Translations under genes and position numbers: made by a program
The notes under the pieces: model-generated
Told to the model about the DNA's origin: nothing
What the model saw: the letters and a program-made list of their open reading frames with translations, nothing else
Databases searched by the model: none
In this document: positions 44,512 through 53,308 of the stretch, in pieces
How positions within the stretch are numbered: the stretch's first letter is position 1
Layout of the letters: each line of letters opens with the position of its first letter
Assembly: GCF_013874595.1 (NCBI RefSeq)
Contig: NZ_CP059431.1
Location: 1,798,001 to 1,862,000 of the forward strand
From: Flavobacterium sp. xlx-214
GTDB taxonomy: Bacteria > Bacteroidota > Bacteroidia > Flavobacteriales > Flavobacteriaceae
Length of the DNA stretch: 64,000 nt
Reading direction: 5' to 3'

Positions 44512-46344
44512 TTATTTATTAAATATAATTTCAATTATAATTCCTGTTTCTGTTTGTTTTTCAATTGAATAATTTAACGATCTATCTTTTAAAAAAGTGA
44601 CTAAATCATATCCTAATTCAATTTCTTTATTTAAATATATTTTATAATAATTAAGTTGATCTTTTTTGTAAATAGATATAAAACAGTTGATGTTTTCTTT
44701 GTATTTAATTTTATTAAGCAGTTTATGTGAAAAAAGTAGAATTCTTAGTAACGATTTAAAGCCTAAATCATTCAAAACAATAGAGGCATCAATAAACACT
44801 TCAATATTTAAATATGCAATGTATTGTTTCTTAATATCGTTTAAAAAGTATTCAATATCAACAGCTTTGTATTCGCTTGAAGAAATAATGTGCGATATTT
44901 TGCGCGATTCGTCTTCAACTTCTTTAATATTTTGTTGTAATTGTTCAATATCAATTTCAGATTGAGAAAACTGATCTAGAATTACATCAATTTTTGCAAT
45001 GGTATTGGTGTATATTAAAGTTTTAATATTGGTGTTTTCTTTTAGTATGTTAATATCCATACGTTCTTTAATATCAATAAGATAGCGATACATTTTGGCT
45101 TTTTCATCTAAATACTCTTGATGTTTTTTTGCCAGTTTGTTCTTTTGTTTGTTTCTGATAATAAAAAAGTAAAGAATAATTGAAAAAAACACAACAAAAA
45201 CTAAAAACAATGCTATAAAATTGTTCTTTTTAATTGCTTTTTGTTCTGATTTTAACTCAAAAAACTTTGAATTAGTAGAGAAAATAAAATCATCTATATA
45301 ACTTTTATAGGTAAGTAAAGAATCGTTTATTTTAATAAAACTAGCCATGTTTTCCTTTGATTCTTTTTTCTGTGAAATCAATAACGACTTTAAAATATCA
45401 CGTTCATATATAAAATTGCCCGTTTTTTTACTAATATCCAATGCTTTTAGATAGTATACATTGGCAGAGTCTGTATTTTTTTTGGTTTCAAAATATCTTG
45501 CTTTTTGAACATAAAACAAAGCTTCAGTTTCTTTGGTAAATACATCTTTTATATGTTTTTCAAACAGTTTAAAATCATCCTGTATAGTGTTATCATTTAA
45601 ATAGGTTTTGGCTACAATAACATAATACAAATTAGTAAAGAAACGGTCTTCTTTTGTTTTGTTTTCTTGTTGCAATTCTTTTAAACGTTTTGAAGAACGC
45701 TCTAATATCTTTGTAAATTCTTTGTTTTCTTGTAAATATTTGTTTGTTTGATTGGTAGCGTAATTTTCTAGAAAACGATATTTCTTTAATTTATTGTGAG
45801 TGTTTTGATCAAAATTTAATACAGTATTTATACTTTTTTTATATAAAGCTGAATCTTTTTCTTCTTGTATAGGTAATGAAAAAATTAATTGATATAGTTT
45901 TTTAAGTTTTTGATCTTTAATATTTAACTTGATGTTCTTTTCAAATTCAATTTCACTTTGTGTTAAAAGACCAATTCTATTTGTAAGATATATCTTTTTA
46001 AAACTATTTAAAAACAGTTTTGTTGTATCATTTTTAAAGAAACCATCGGCTAATTTCAAATAATAATAAGCACTATCATATTTTGTATTACGCACCAAAT
46101 AATCACTATATAATTGATTATTTAAACCAATTATTATGCTATCTTTTGATGTTTCGTAATGTTTGTAAACACTTTTTAAATTACTACTGTTTAAAAAATA
46201 CATGCTATCATATTCTTTACGCATAGCAATGCTATCTTCTTTAAAATGAGTATTTTGGAGCTTTTTGTCTTTTGTGCATCCTAAAGCAGATAACAAAATT
46301 AAAGTAAGCGCTATGTTTCTTTGTATCTGCATTTTGCTAAACAT
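44512..46344 (-). CDS. Degenerate sensor-kinase-like lipoprotein (predicted pseudokinase)
   Basis: 610 residues. A lipobox (ALGC, Cys23) ends the signal; a helical repeat region of TPR type follows, a membrane segment at about 377-400, a coiled region, and a short C-terminal domain. The layout equals that of the adjoining histidine kinase. However, the H-box is not ELHD but KISHIISS, the N-box region reads FSHKLLNKIK, and there is no DNGKG or GIGL. So it lacks the residues for phosphorylation and ATP binding. Its ATG overlaps the kinase stop by 8 bases, so both are made together. It ends 4 bases from convergent menC. Confidence 0.8.
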   Translation of the reverse strand: MFSKMQIQRNIALTLILLSALGCTKDKKLQNTHFKEDSIAMRKEYDSMYFLNSSNLKSVYKHYETSKDSIIIGLNNQLYSDYLVRNTKYDSAYYYLKLADGFFKNDTTKLFLNSFKKIYLTNRIGLLTQSEIEFEKNIKLNIKDQKLKKLYQLIFSLPIQEEKDSALYKKSINTVLNFDQNTHNKLKKYRFLENYATNQTNKYLQENKEFTKILERSSKRLKELQQENKTKEDRFFTNLYYVIVAKTYLNDNTIQDDFKLFEKHIKDVFTKETEALFYVQKARYFETKKNTDSANVYYLKALDISKKTGNFIYERDILKSLLISQKKESKENMASFIKINDSLLTYKSYIDDFIFSTNSKFFELKSEQKAIKKNNFIALFLVFVVFFSIILYFFIIRNKQKNKLAKKHQEYLDEKAKMYRYLIDIKERMDINILKENTNIKTLIYTNTIAKIDVILDQFSQSEIDIEQLQQNIKEVEDESRKISHIISSSEYKAVDIEYFLNDIKKQYIAYLNIEVFIDASIVLNDLGFKSLLRILLFSHKLLNKIKYKENINCFISIYKKDQLNYYKIYLNKEIELGYDLVTFLKDRSLNYSIEKQTETGIIIEIIFNK

Positions 46345-48286
46345 GAAGACTAATAATTACTTGGGTACCTTTGGTTGAATGAACTTCTAAATGAGCTTTA
46401 ATTTCATTAATTCGCTCATTAATATTTGTTAAGCCAATACCATTTTTTGTATTTTTAGTATACCCTTTTCCATTATCTGAAATAACTAATTTTATGATGG
46501 ATGCTTTTTTAATAATTGTAACATCTGCCTTTGTGGCTAAAGAGTGTTTGTGAATGTTTTGCAATAATTCTTGAATGATACGATAAAGATTAAAGCGAAT
46601 TCTAGGGTTTAATTTAGACCAATCAATAGTTTTGTCAAAGTTATAAGTAAAAGAAATTAAATGATTTGGCTGGCTTACAATAAGTTCAGAAAGCATTTTT
46701 TCAAACGATTCTTTCTCAAATAAATTATTGATGTTGTCATAATTATCACAAATCTCAATAAGACTTTTTTTAACTTCTTCTATTGCTGTTTGCGCCTTTT
46801 GTAAACTATCAGACTTGATAAAATCCTTATGAACCAAGAAACGTACACCAAAAAGCTTATTTACAATATTATCGTGTAACTCCATAAACATTTGCTTTTT
46901 GTTGTTACTTAATTTTTCTTCAATATTGTTTTTATAATCTAATGTTATTTCAAAAGCTTTAGCATCTTGCTCTAAATAATCGTTTCTTAGTTGTAGTTTT
47001 TTTAAATTACTTTTTTGAATAATGTTTAAAATTGTAAAGAAAATAATGATTGAAATACCTATGATTAAGCCTACTACTAAGTAGGTTTCTTGTTTAAGTT
47101 TGTTGTTTTCATAGATCAATTCTCTACTTTTAAAGGCTATTTTTTGATTTGTTTTAAACTTGTCATCACTTTCTTTTTCAATTGAATCTAAAACATTTAA
47201 GTAGTTGCGGTACAAATTGTTTGAAAACGAATCGGTTTCTGTTATTAATTGTTCGTAAATTTTCTTTTCTAAGTAAATGTTTTTGTATATCGTTTGATTC
47301 TCTTTTAATAGATCTTTTTGAATTTTTTTGGCTGCAAGTGTATCTTTTTTTACTTTTAAATAATATGTTGGTACTTCAGCAAATTTTAATTGTATTTGAG
47401 GACTTGTGTTAATATTGGTTTTAATTTTTTCAAATTCATTTAAATAAAACTCAATACTATCAGCGTCGTTATTTTTAACTTTATATTTAAAAATATTAAA
47501 AGCGGTGTTGCTTTTGTGTATGTAATTGTCTTGATTTTCAAGTAGTTTAAAAGATTTGTGGAAATAATCAATCCCTTGTTTTGAATCGATTTTTCCAACC
47601 AAATTTCCAATTACAGCCATATTGTTGTAATACAAACTTTTTAAAAGTTTTATACGTTCTTGCGAAAACAATTGTTCATCAAAATGCTTATTATATCTTT
47701 CATAAGTAATAACCATATCATAACACTCTATAATTTTTTTCTGCTTAAACAGAATATTTGATGCAGTCATAGAAGCCAACGATTTTTCGTAAGCATATTC
47801 ATGATCATTGTATTCTAAGTTTTCTAAAGTGTTGAAAATGTAATTTTCAGCTAATTTGTAGTATTGTAACCCCAAATAATACTCGGCTGTTATGTAATTG
47901 GTATAAAAGGCATCGTATTTTAAATTATTATCATTAAAATATTCAATCGACTTTAAAACCAGAGAAAATCGATTATCACTAAGATCAATTGTTGGATCTG
48001 AAGTTATAAATAAATAATTTGATCTGTAAATGTGTAACGTGTCTTTTTGGTTTTTTGCTGATTTTTCGTAGAAATCTAGTTTCTTGGAAAGAAGTGAATC
48101 GGGTTCGGCAAACGAAATTTGATTTAGTAAATCAAAATAAAGCTCATCTAACGACCATTTTGTAAAATCTGTTTGGGCTGTTTTTTCCTTATTTTCTTTT
48201 ATTAATGCGTATACATTATCATTTCTTTTACAAGAGTAAAAAAGCAATGATATAAGAGCTAAAAAAAAAACTAATTTTTTAAACAC
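46337..48286 (-). CDS. TPR-containing sensor histidine kinase, lipoprotein type
   Basis: 649 residues. A lipobox (YSC, Cys19) follows the signal, so the N-terminal region may be anchored on the outer face and continue through helical TPR-like repeats to a membrane segment (about 400-421). The HisKA_3 box ELHDNIVNKL has His471. HATPase motifs are LLQNIHKH with Asn577, DNGKG (604-608) and GIGL (616-619). Such hybrid lipoprotein kinases are common in Bacteroidota, usually with a LuxR-type regulator. No response regulator is in the window. The stop overlaps the start of a degenerate paralogue by 8 bases. Confidence 0.88.
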   Translation of the reverse strand: MFKKLVFFLALISLLFYSCKRNDNVYALIKENKEKTAQTDFTKWSLDELYFDLLNQISFAEPDSLLSKKLDFYEKSAKNQKDTLHIYRSNYLFITSDPTIDLSDNRFSLVLKSIEYFNDNNLKYDAFYTNYITAEYYLGLQYYKLAENYIFNTLENLEYNDHEYAYEKSLASMTASNILFKQKKIIECYDMVITYERYNKHFDEQLFSQERIKLLKSLYYNNMAVIGNLVGKIDSKQGIDYFHKSFKLLENQDNYIHKSNTAFNIFKYKVKNNDADSIEFYLNEFEKIKTNINTSPQIQLKFAEVPTYYLKVKKDTLAAKKIQKDLLKENQTIYKNIYLEKKIYEQLITETDSFSNNLYRNYLNVLDSIEKESDDKFKTNQKIAFKSRELIYENNKLKQETYLVVGLIIGISIIIFFTILNIIQKSNLKKLQLRNDYLEQDAKAFEITLDYKNNIEEKLSNNKKQMFMELHDNIVNKLFGVRFLVHKDFIKSDSLQKAQTAIEEVKKSLIEICDNYDNINNLFEKESFEKMLSELIVSQPNHLISFTYNFDKTIDWSKLNPRIRFNLYRIIQELLQNIHKHSLATKADVTIIKKASIIKLVISDNGKGYTKNTKNGIGLTNINERINEIKAHLEVHSTKGTQVIISLHV

Positions 48287-48339
48287 AATTAGATAATTAA
48301 AGCGCTAAATTAGGAATAAGTTGTTAAAAAATAAAGGTT

Positions 48340-49524
48340 TTATTTATTTTCGTTAAAAGAATTTGGAATTATTTCGGGTAATAATTTTATTAAAATCGGC
48401 AATAATAAACTACCACCAGGAATTAAAAAAATAGCAAATGCAGGAACCGTTTTACCTAATTCAATAAACTGATTTTTTAATTGCTTTTTTTCTTTGCTTG
48501 ATAAAGAACTGAAGGTTGATTTTGCAATTAATTGCATTAATATTTTGTTGTTTTCTAGTTCTTTAACTATGCTTTTTTTGTTTCTTTTTATAAGTAAGGC
48601 TACAGATTGATGGGTGCCTTTGTATAATTTCTTAATAGGATGCGAAAATTGAAAATAAGGAATATCTTTTCGATTTACTTGAATAAAACCAACCATGTTT
48701 TGTAATGATTTTTTTGTGTAATCTTTCGATAATCCTAAAAGAGATTGTAATTTTAAGATGTATTTAAACTCCTTTGCATCAATTTTTTCATCGTTCCATA
48801 AAACCATTAAAGCAATATCATACAAGTATGCTTTACCGTAAAAAGTTTTAATATTTGATAAATCTAGGTCTTTTAATTGAGTAGAAAAATCTTTTAAAGA
48901 GGTATGTTGTAGTGACCTTTGTAAAACTTCTTGTAGCTTAATATCATACTTTGAAACATTTTGTTTTTGATGAAAACTAATCATTACTAAGTGCGAAAGT
49001 GTTTCTTCTAAATATTTGTAATAATTGATGATTTCATTTTCTTTTAAAAGAAAACGTTTAAAACACAAAACATCTGTAAATATCAAAAAATTTGATAAAT
49101 GATGCGAAAAAGTTCGATCGATATAATTGGAAGAACGATTGGTTCTTTCTGATATTATTTTCTCTAAAGAAGCAAAATCTTTCTTAGAATCAAATTTTAT
49201 GAACGAAAAATATGAATCGGTTTTTGCCGTACTCATTTTTTTATAATAATCTTCAGCTGTTTTTGTAAATAGTTGAATATCGGTTTGTTGCGTGGTTAAA
49301 ATAAACGTGCCATAAAGCGCTTCAAGTAAAACAATTTTACTTAATTCTTCTGAAGTTAAATCAAACGAATTAAAATTAGGTTGCATTGTTTTGGTAATAT
49401 AACCGTATACAAAGCCTGTATTACGAATGTTTTCGTAAAAAGTTTCTTCAGTTTGATGTATAAAAAAAGATGGATTACTTAATTTAAAAAATTTAGTAAT
49501 CCATAACTCTTTAGATGGGTTCAT
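48340..49524 (-). CDS. LETM1-like (LETM1-related biofilm-associated) protein
   Basis: 394 residues. The first 300 are mostly helical with no known domain. The last 35 residues read like the LETM1 core, with VPAFAIFLIPGGSLLLPILIKLLPEIIPNSF corresponding to the hydrophobic P-x-PGG-xLLP-x-LPxxLPS motif of the eukaryotic mitochondrial protein. In Bacteroidota such proteins are annotated as LETM1-related biofilm-associated. It lies 3 bases from the SIMPL gene stop and 53 bases from the kinase start, so is likely co-transcribed with SIMPL. Function is inferred from a name only. Confidence 0.72.
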   Translation of the reverse strand: MNPSKELWITKFFKLSNPSFFIHQTEETFYENIRNTGFVYGYITKTMQPNFNSFDLTSEELSKIVLLEALYGTFILTTQQTDIQLFTKTAEDYYKKMSTAKTDSYFSFIKFDSKKDFASLEKIISERTNRSSNYIDRTFSHHLSNFLIFTDVLCFKRFLLKENEIINYYKYLEETLSHLVMISFHQKQNVSKYDIKLQEVLQRSLQHTSLKDFSTQLKDLDLSNIKTFYGKAYLYDIALMVLWNDEKIDAKEFKYILKLQSLLGLSKDYTKKSLQNMVGFIQVNRKDIPYFQFSHPIKKLYKGTHQSVALLIKRNKKSIVKELENNKILMQLIAKSTFSSLSSKEKKQLKNQFIELGKTVPAFAIFLIPGGSLLLPILIKLLPEIIPNSFNENK

Positions 49525-49527
49525 AAA

Positions 49528-50214
49528 TTATTTTAGTTCAAAAACAACATTTACGTTTGTTGATATTTCAATTTCGCCTGCAGCTAATGTTTGTCCCATT
49601 CCATTTGCATCAGCTTCAGCTGTTTTCATCATGTAAACTCTAGGATTGTTAACTACAGATTGATCGCTGATTATTAATGCTTTACCAATAGTTTGATTTA
49701 AAGCGCCTGCATAATCTTGCGCTTTTTTCTTAGCATCTAAAACAGCTTTTCCTCTAATTTCAGTTGCATACTTTTCTGTTTGCGTAGATTTAAATTCAAC
49801 GCCGTTTATAGTATTTGCACCCGCATCTAACAAATCACTCATTAACTTTTCGTACTGATCTAAATTACGAAGTGTAACTGTAATGGTTTGATTTGCTACA
49901 AAATAATCTTTTTTTTCTTGATATTCTCTTGTTTTGTAAAGATTTACACGTTGTGTTTGATAATCTTTCTCAGCAACATTACTTTTTTTGATTACTTGAA
50001 TCATTTTTGAGATAATGGCATCATTTTGTTTTTTTGCTTTGGCAGAATCCGCATCTTTAATTTCTGAACCAATGGTAATGATTGCAAAATCTGGTTTGAT
50101 TTTTACTGAACCTTCTCCGCTAACATTAACTTGAGGTGTAATTGTGTTGTTGTTTTGTGCCATAGCTGTAAATGATAAAAATACGACAGTAAATAAATAA
50201 AAAATTTTTTTCAT
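49528..50214 (-). CDS. SIMPL-domain (DUF541) periplasmic protein
   Basis: 228 residues. A signal peptide (MKKIFYLFTVVFLSFTAMAQ) is followed by the SIMPL/DUF541 domain: INVSGEGSVKIKPDFAIITIGSE and the AKKKAQDYAGAL and EIEISTNVNVVFEL segments. Family members form large ring-like oligomers on or near membranes and have been linked to oxidative stress. It follows rimBK by 20 bases and precedes the LETM1-like gene by 3, so the three are probably an operon. Confidence 0.88.
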   Translation of the reverse strand: MKKIFYLFTVVFLSFTAMAQNNNTITPQVNVSGEGSVKIKPDFAIITIGSEIKDADSAKAKKQNDAIISKMIQVIKKSNVAEKDYQTQRVNLYKTREYQEKKDYFVANQTITVTLRNLDQYEKLMSDLLDAGANTINGVEFKSTQTEKYATEIRGKAVLDAKKKAQDYAGALNQTIGKALIISDQSVVNNPRVYMMKTAEADANGMGQTLAAGEIEISTNVNVVFELK

Positions 50215-50234
50215 GTTTTTTCTTATTAGAATTG

Positions 50235-51608
50235 TTATTTGTTAAGCCATTTAAAATTCTTTTCAATAGCTTTTATCATTTCCCCTGCAATATCCTTGCC
50301 AGTTGCACCTTCAATTCCTTCTAATCCAGGAGAAGAATTTACTTCTAAAAGCAAAGGTCCTTTAGATGAGCGTATTATGTCAACACCAGCAACTTTTAAA
50401 TTCATTGCTTTTGCTGCTTTTATTGCAATTTTTTTCTCTTCGGCAGTAATTTTTACAATAGATGCCTTACCACCTAAGTGAATATTTGCTCTAAATTCTC
50501 CTGGCAAAGCTTCACGTTGCATAGCGGCAACTACTTTTCCGTCAACAACAAATAAACGTAAATCTTTTCCGTTTGCTTCTTTTATGAATTCTTGAACCAA
50601 GATATTGGCACCAACACTTTTGAAAGCATTAATAACTGATTCTGCTGCTTTTTTAGTTTCGGCTAAAACCACTCCTTTTCCTTGTGTACCTTCTAATAAC
50701 TTTACAATTAATGGAGAACCACCAACCATATTTATTAAATCGTTGGTATCTAAAGGCGAATTAGCAAAACCTGTTGTAGGAATATCTACACCATGACTTA
50801 ATAACATTTGTAAAGAGAACAATTTATCTCTTGACTGGGTTATTGATGCTGCGTTGTTTAAACTAAATACTTTTAACGATTCAAAATGACGAATTAGAGA
50901 ACAACCATAATAGGTCATACTTGGTCTAATTCTAGGGATGATTGCATCAAAATCATTTAAAATGCGTCCGCCTCTATAATGAATTTCAGGTTGATGTGCA
51001 TCAAGCTTCATGTAACAATGCTTAATGTTTAAAAAATGCATTTCATGACCTAATAACTCACCTGCTTCAATAATTCGTTTATTTGAATATAAATCAGGAT
51101 TGCTTGCTAATAAACCAATACGTAATCCTTTTTTCTCGCTGTGCCCTTCGGAATAATATTCTTTTAACTTTTCCGGAGTAACAATACCTAAGTTAAAATG
51201 CTCATCAGGATCAACAATAATTTTACCAATCATTGCTTCTCTACCCAACAACATTCTAAAACCCATAGAATCTCTATTGGTTAAAGTTAACTCAATATTC
51301 CAAGATTGCTCGCCTAAAGAAATTTCTGTATTAATAACATATCTACTTTCTCTAGTACCGCTTGAACTTTTTACAATTCGTTTATCAATAACTTTAGATT
51401 CACAAGCAATACTACTTTTGGTATTACGTTGAATAGGGTGGATGATAAATTTTACCCATTGCTCACCATTTTTCTCAAAAGTGATAATTTGCTCAGCATG
51501 TAAAGCAGATGTTTTTGCACCTGAATCAACACGTACTTTAATAGCCGGAACTTTAAGGTCTGGTAATGAACACCATTCTTCACTACCAACAATAACTTTT
51601 TCAGTCAT
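50235..51608 (-). CDS. rimK: RimB-RimK fusion: retropepsin-like domain plus ribosomal S6 glutamate ligase
   Basis: 457 residues from the ATG at 51608; the longer reading adds a 15-residue stretch that no homologue is expected to have. N-terminal part (about 1-155) is the RimB/DUF785 retropepsin-like domain with D28-SGA in KVRVDSGAKTSALHAE and the second flap LLGREAMIG. Residues 162-457 are the ATP-grasp ligase RimK, with LLEGTQGKGVVLAE, RLFVVDGKVVAAMQRE and VAGVDIIRSSKGPLLLEVNSSPG. RimK adds glutamate tails to S6; RimB trims or activates it in other bacteria. The fusion is seen in Bacteroidota. It leads the SIMPL and LETM1-like genes. Confidence 0.93.
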   Translation of the reverse strand: MTEKVIVGSEEWCSLPDLKVPAIKVRVDSGAKTSALHAEQIITFEKNGEQWVKFIIHPIQRNTKSSIACESKVIDKRIVKSSSGTRESRYVINTEISLGEQSWNIELTLTNRDSMGFRMLLGREAMIGKIIVDPDEHFNLGIVTPEKLKEYYSEGHSEKKGLRIGLLASNPDLYSNKRIIEAGELLGHEMHFLNIKHCYMKLDAHQPEIHYRGGRILNDFDAIIPRIRPSMTYYGCSLIRHFESLKVFSLNNAASITQSRDKLFSLQMLLSHGVDIPTTGFANSPLDTNDLINMVGGSPLIVKLLEGTQGKGVVLAETKKAAESVINAFKSVGANILVQEFIKEANGKDLRLFVVDGKVVAAMQREALPGEFRANIHLGGKASIVKITAEEKKIAIKAAKAMNLKVAGVDIIRSSKGPLLLEVNSSPGLEGIEGATGKDIAGEMIKAIEKNFKWLNK

Positions 51609-51670
51609 AAATGAATACTTTTTCCTAAAACTAATATAGACAAAAAATGACAAATTTGTATCTTTTGAAA

Positions 51671-51709
51671 AAAATAAAAGCTACTATTAAAAAAATTAAC
51701 AGTAGCTTA
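51671..51709 (-). terminator. Intrinsic terminator after metK
   Basis: AAGCTACTGTTAA pairs with TTAATAGTAGCTT (one A-C mismatch) on the minus strand, followed by TTTTATTTTTT. It separates metK from rimBK. Confidence 0.8.
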
Positions 51710-51731
51710 AAATAGTGATATTTACAAACTC

Positions 51732-53018
51732 TTAAATATGAAAAGCTTTTTTGATTTTTTCTACCTGATTTAATTTTTCCCAAGTAAATAATTCAACATC
51801 CATGGTTTTTTCTTCACCATTTGGTGTTTTAAAAGTTTTGGTAACAATTTCATTTTTACGTCCCATGTGTCCATACGCAGCGGTTTCACTATAAATAGGC
51901 TGACGTAATTTTAAAGATTGTTCAATAAAATAAGGTCTTAAATCAAATAATTCTTGAATTTTAGTAGCTATTTCGCCATCGCTCATTGAAACTTTAGAGG
52001 TTCCATAAGTTTTTACAAAAACACCCATAGGCTCTGCAATACCAATTGCATATGAAACTTGTACTAGTAACTCATCAGCAACACCTGCCGCAACCAAATT
52101 TTTAGCAATATGACGAGCTGCATAAGCAGCAGAACGATCTACTTTACTTGGGTCTTTACCAGAAAAAGCACCACCACCATGCGCGCCTTTACCACCATAA
52201 GTATCAACAATAATCTTTCTACCAGTTAAACCTGTATCTCCATGAGGACCACCAATAATAAAAACACCCGTAGGGTTTATGTGGTAGGTAATGTCATTAT
52301 TAAAATACGGCTGATATTGCGGATATTTACGTAATAAACGTGGAATTAAAATAGAAATAATATCCTTTTTAATTTGTTCTTGCATTTGCTTTTCAGCCGT
52401 TTTTTTAGCTTCAAGTGATGCATTTTCGTTCTTTACAAAATCATCATGTTGCGTTGATAATACAATGGTAACCACACGGGTAGGCTTGTTGTTATCATCA
52501 TACTCTAAAGTGACTTGAGATTTTGCATCAGGACGTAAATAAGTTATTTCGTTGTTTTCTCTACGTAATTCAGCTAATTCTTGTAATAATTTATGCGATA
52601 AATCTAATGCTAAAGGCATGTAATCTTCTGTTTCAGTAGTTGCATACCCAAACATAATACCTTGATCTCCGGCACCTTGCTCTTCTTTGTTTGATTTATC
52701 TACTCCTTGATTAATATCTGCCGATTGTTCATGAATGGCAGATAAAATACCACATGAATTAGCATCAAACATATACTCGCTTTTAGTATATCCAATTTTT
52801 TTAATTACATCTCTTGCAATTTGTTGAACATCTAAATACGTTTTAGATTTTACTTCGCCTGCCAAAATTACTTGCCCAGTAGTTACCAAAGTTTCACATG
52901 CAACCTTTGAATCTTCATCAAAAGCCATGAAATTATCTATTAATGCATCAGATATTTGATCTGCAATTTTATCAGGATGTCCTTCACTAACCGATTCTGA
53001 TGTGAAAAAATACGCCAT
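51732..53018 (-). CDS. metK: S-adenosylmethionine synthetase
   Basis: 428 residues. It makes SAM from methionine and ATP in the cytoplasm. Family marks: [15 protein letters not shown] at the start, [11 protein letters not shown], the P-loop-like [21 protein letters not shown] and [21 protein letters not shown] few extra residues near 195-215 (DDFVKN..LEAKKT) are the usual Bacteroidota length difference. A SAM-II-like riboswitch precedes it, so high SAM should reduce its own production. Confidence 0.98.
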   Translation of the reverse strand: MAYFFTSESVSEGHPDKIADQISDALIDNFMAFDEDSKVACETLVTTGQVILAGEVKSKTYLDVQQIARDVIKKIGYTKSEYMFDANSCGILSAIHEQSADINQGVDKSNKEEQGAGDQGIMFGYATTETEDYMPLALDLSHKLLQELAELRRENNEITYLRPDAKSQVTLEYDDNNKPTRVVTIVLSTQHDDFVKNENASLEAKKTAEKQMQEQIKKDIISILIPRLLRKYPQYQPYFNNDITYHINPTGVFIIGGPHGDTGLTGRKIIVDTYGGKGAHGGGAFSGKDPSKVDRSAAYAARHIAKNLVAAGVADELLVQVSYAIGIAEPMGVFVKTYGTSKVSMSDGEIATKIQELFDLRPYFIEQSLKLRQPIYSETAAYGHMGRKNEIVTKTFKTPNGEEKTMDVELFTWEKLNQVEKIKKAFHI

Positions 53019-53070
53019 AATTTAGTTTATATTAAGAAAAAAAAGAAAACCAAATTGCAAACAACGTAAT

Positions 53071-53099
53071 AATACTAAAGTAGTTTCTGCTTTAGCATT
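53071..53099 (-). promoter_or_regulatory. Alternative hairpin competing with the SAM-II 3' strand
   Basis: On the minus strand AAUGCUAAAG (53099-53090) pairs with CUUUAGUAUU (53080-53071) over ten pairs, one of them G-U, with a 9-base loop. This would hold the GCUAAAG strand needed for the riboswitch pseudoknot, so the two structures exclude each other. It lacks a following T run, and is not a plain terminator. Confidence 0.6.
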
Positions 53100-53140
53100 T
53101 TTTTAATGAGGTTGCAATCAGTCAAATTTTTCCTCAGATT
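53085..53140 (-). ncRNA. SAM-II-type riboswitch upstream of metK
   Basis: On the minus strand P1 is UGAGG (53136-53132) with CCUCA (53111-53107), closing a 20-base loop that holds AUUUGACUGAUUGCAA. It is followed by UUAAAAAAAUGCUAAAGC. The conserved SAM-II elements UUUGAC, UUGCA, UUAAA and GCUAAAG are in the right order for the H-type pseudoknot that binds SAM. The aptamer starts a few bases after the expected transcription start and ends about 67 bases before the metK ATG. SAM-II is usually found before met genes, so metK is a fitting target. Confidence 0.83.
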
Positions 53141-53149
53141 TTAGATATG

Positions 53150-53157
53150 CAAATGTA
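53150..53157 (-). promoter_or_regulatory. Candidate -7 promoter element of metK
   Basis: TACATTTG on the minus strand (TAnnTTTG) lies 13 bases before the first base of the riboswitch, so the transcript would begin directly at the aptamer. Confidence 0.55.
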
Positions 53158-53308
53158 CAACTATCTTACAATTATTAAACTATATTTTGATAATTTTAAT
53201 TTATAACGATATTGTATTTTGTTTATTTCTAACAAAAATGATGTTATGTTTAGTTTGTAAATGATTTTAAGGTTGTTCTTGTAGTAAAAAATATAAAATG
53301 TTTAAAAA

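Noticed and set aside
51609..51653. 15-residue N-terminal extension of the RimB-RimK fusion
   Set aside because: The reading adds residues unlike any retropepsin-like N-terminus, and MTEKVIVGSEEW is the natural start.
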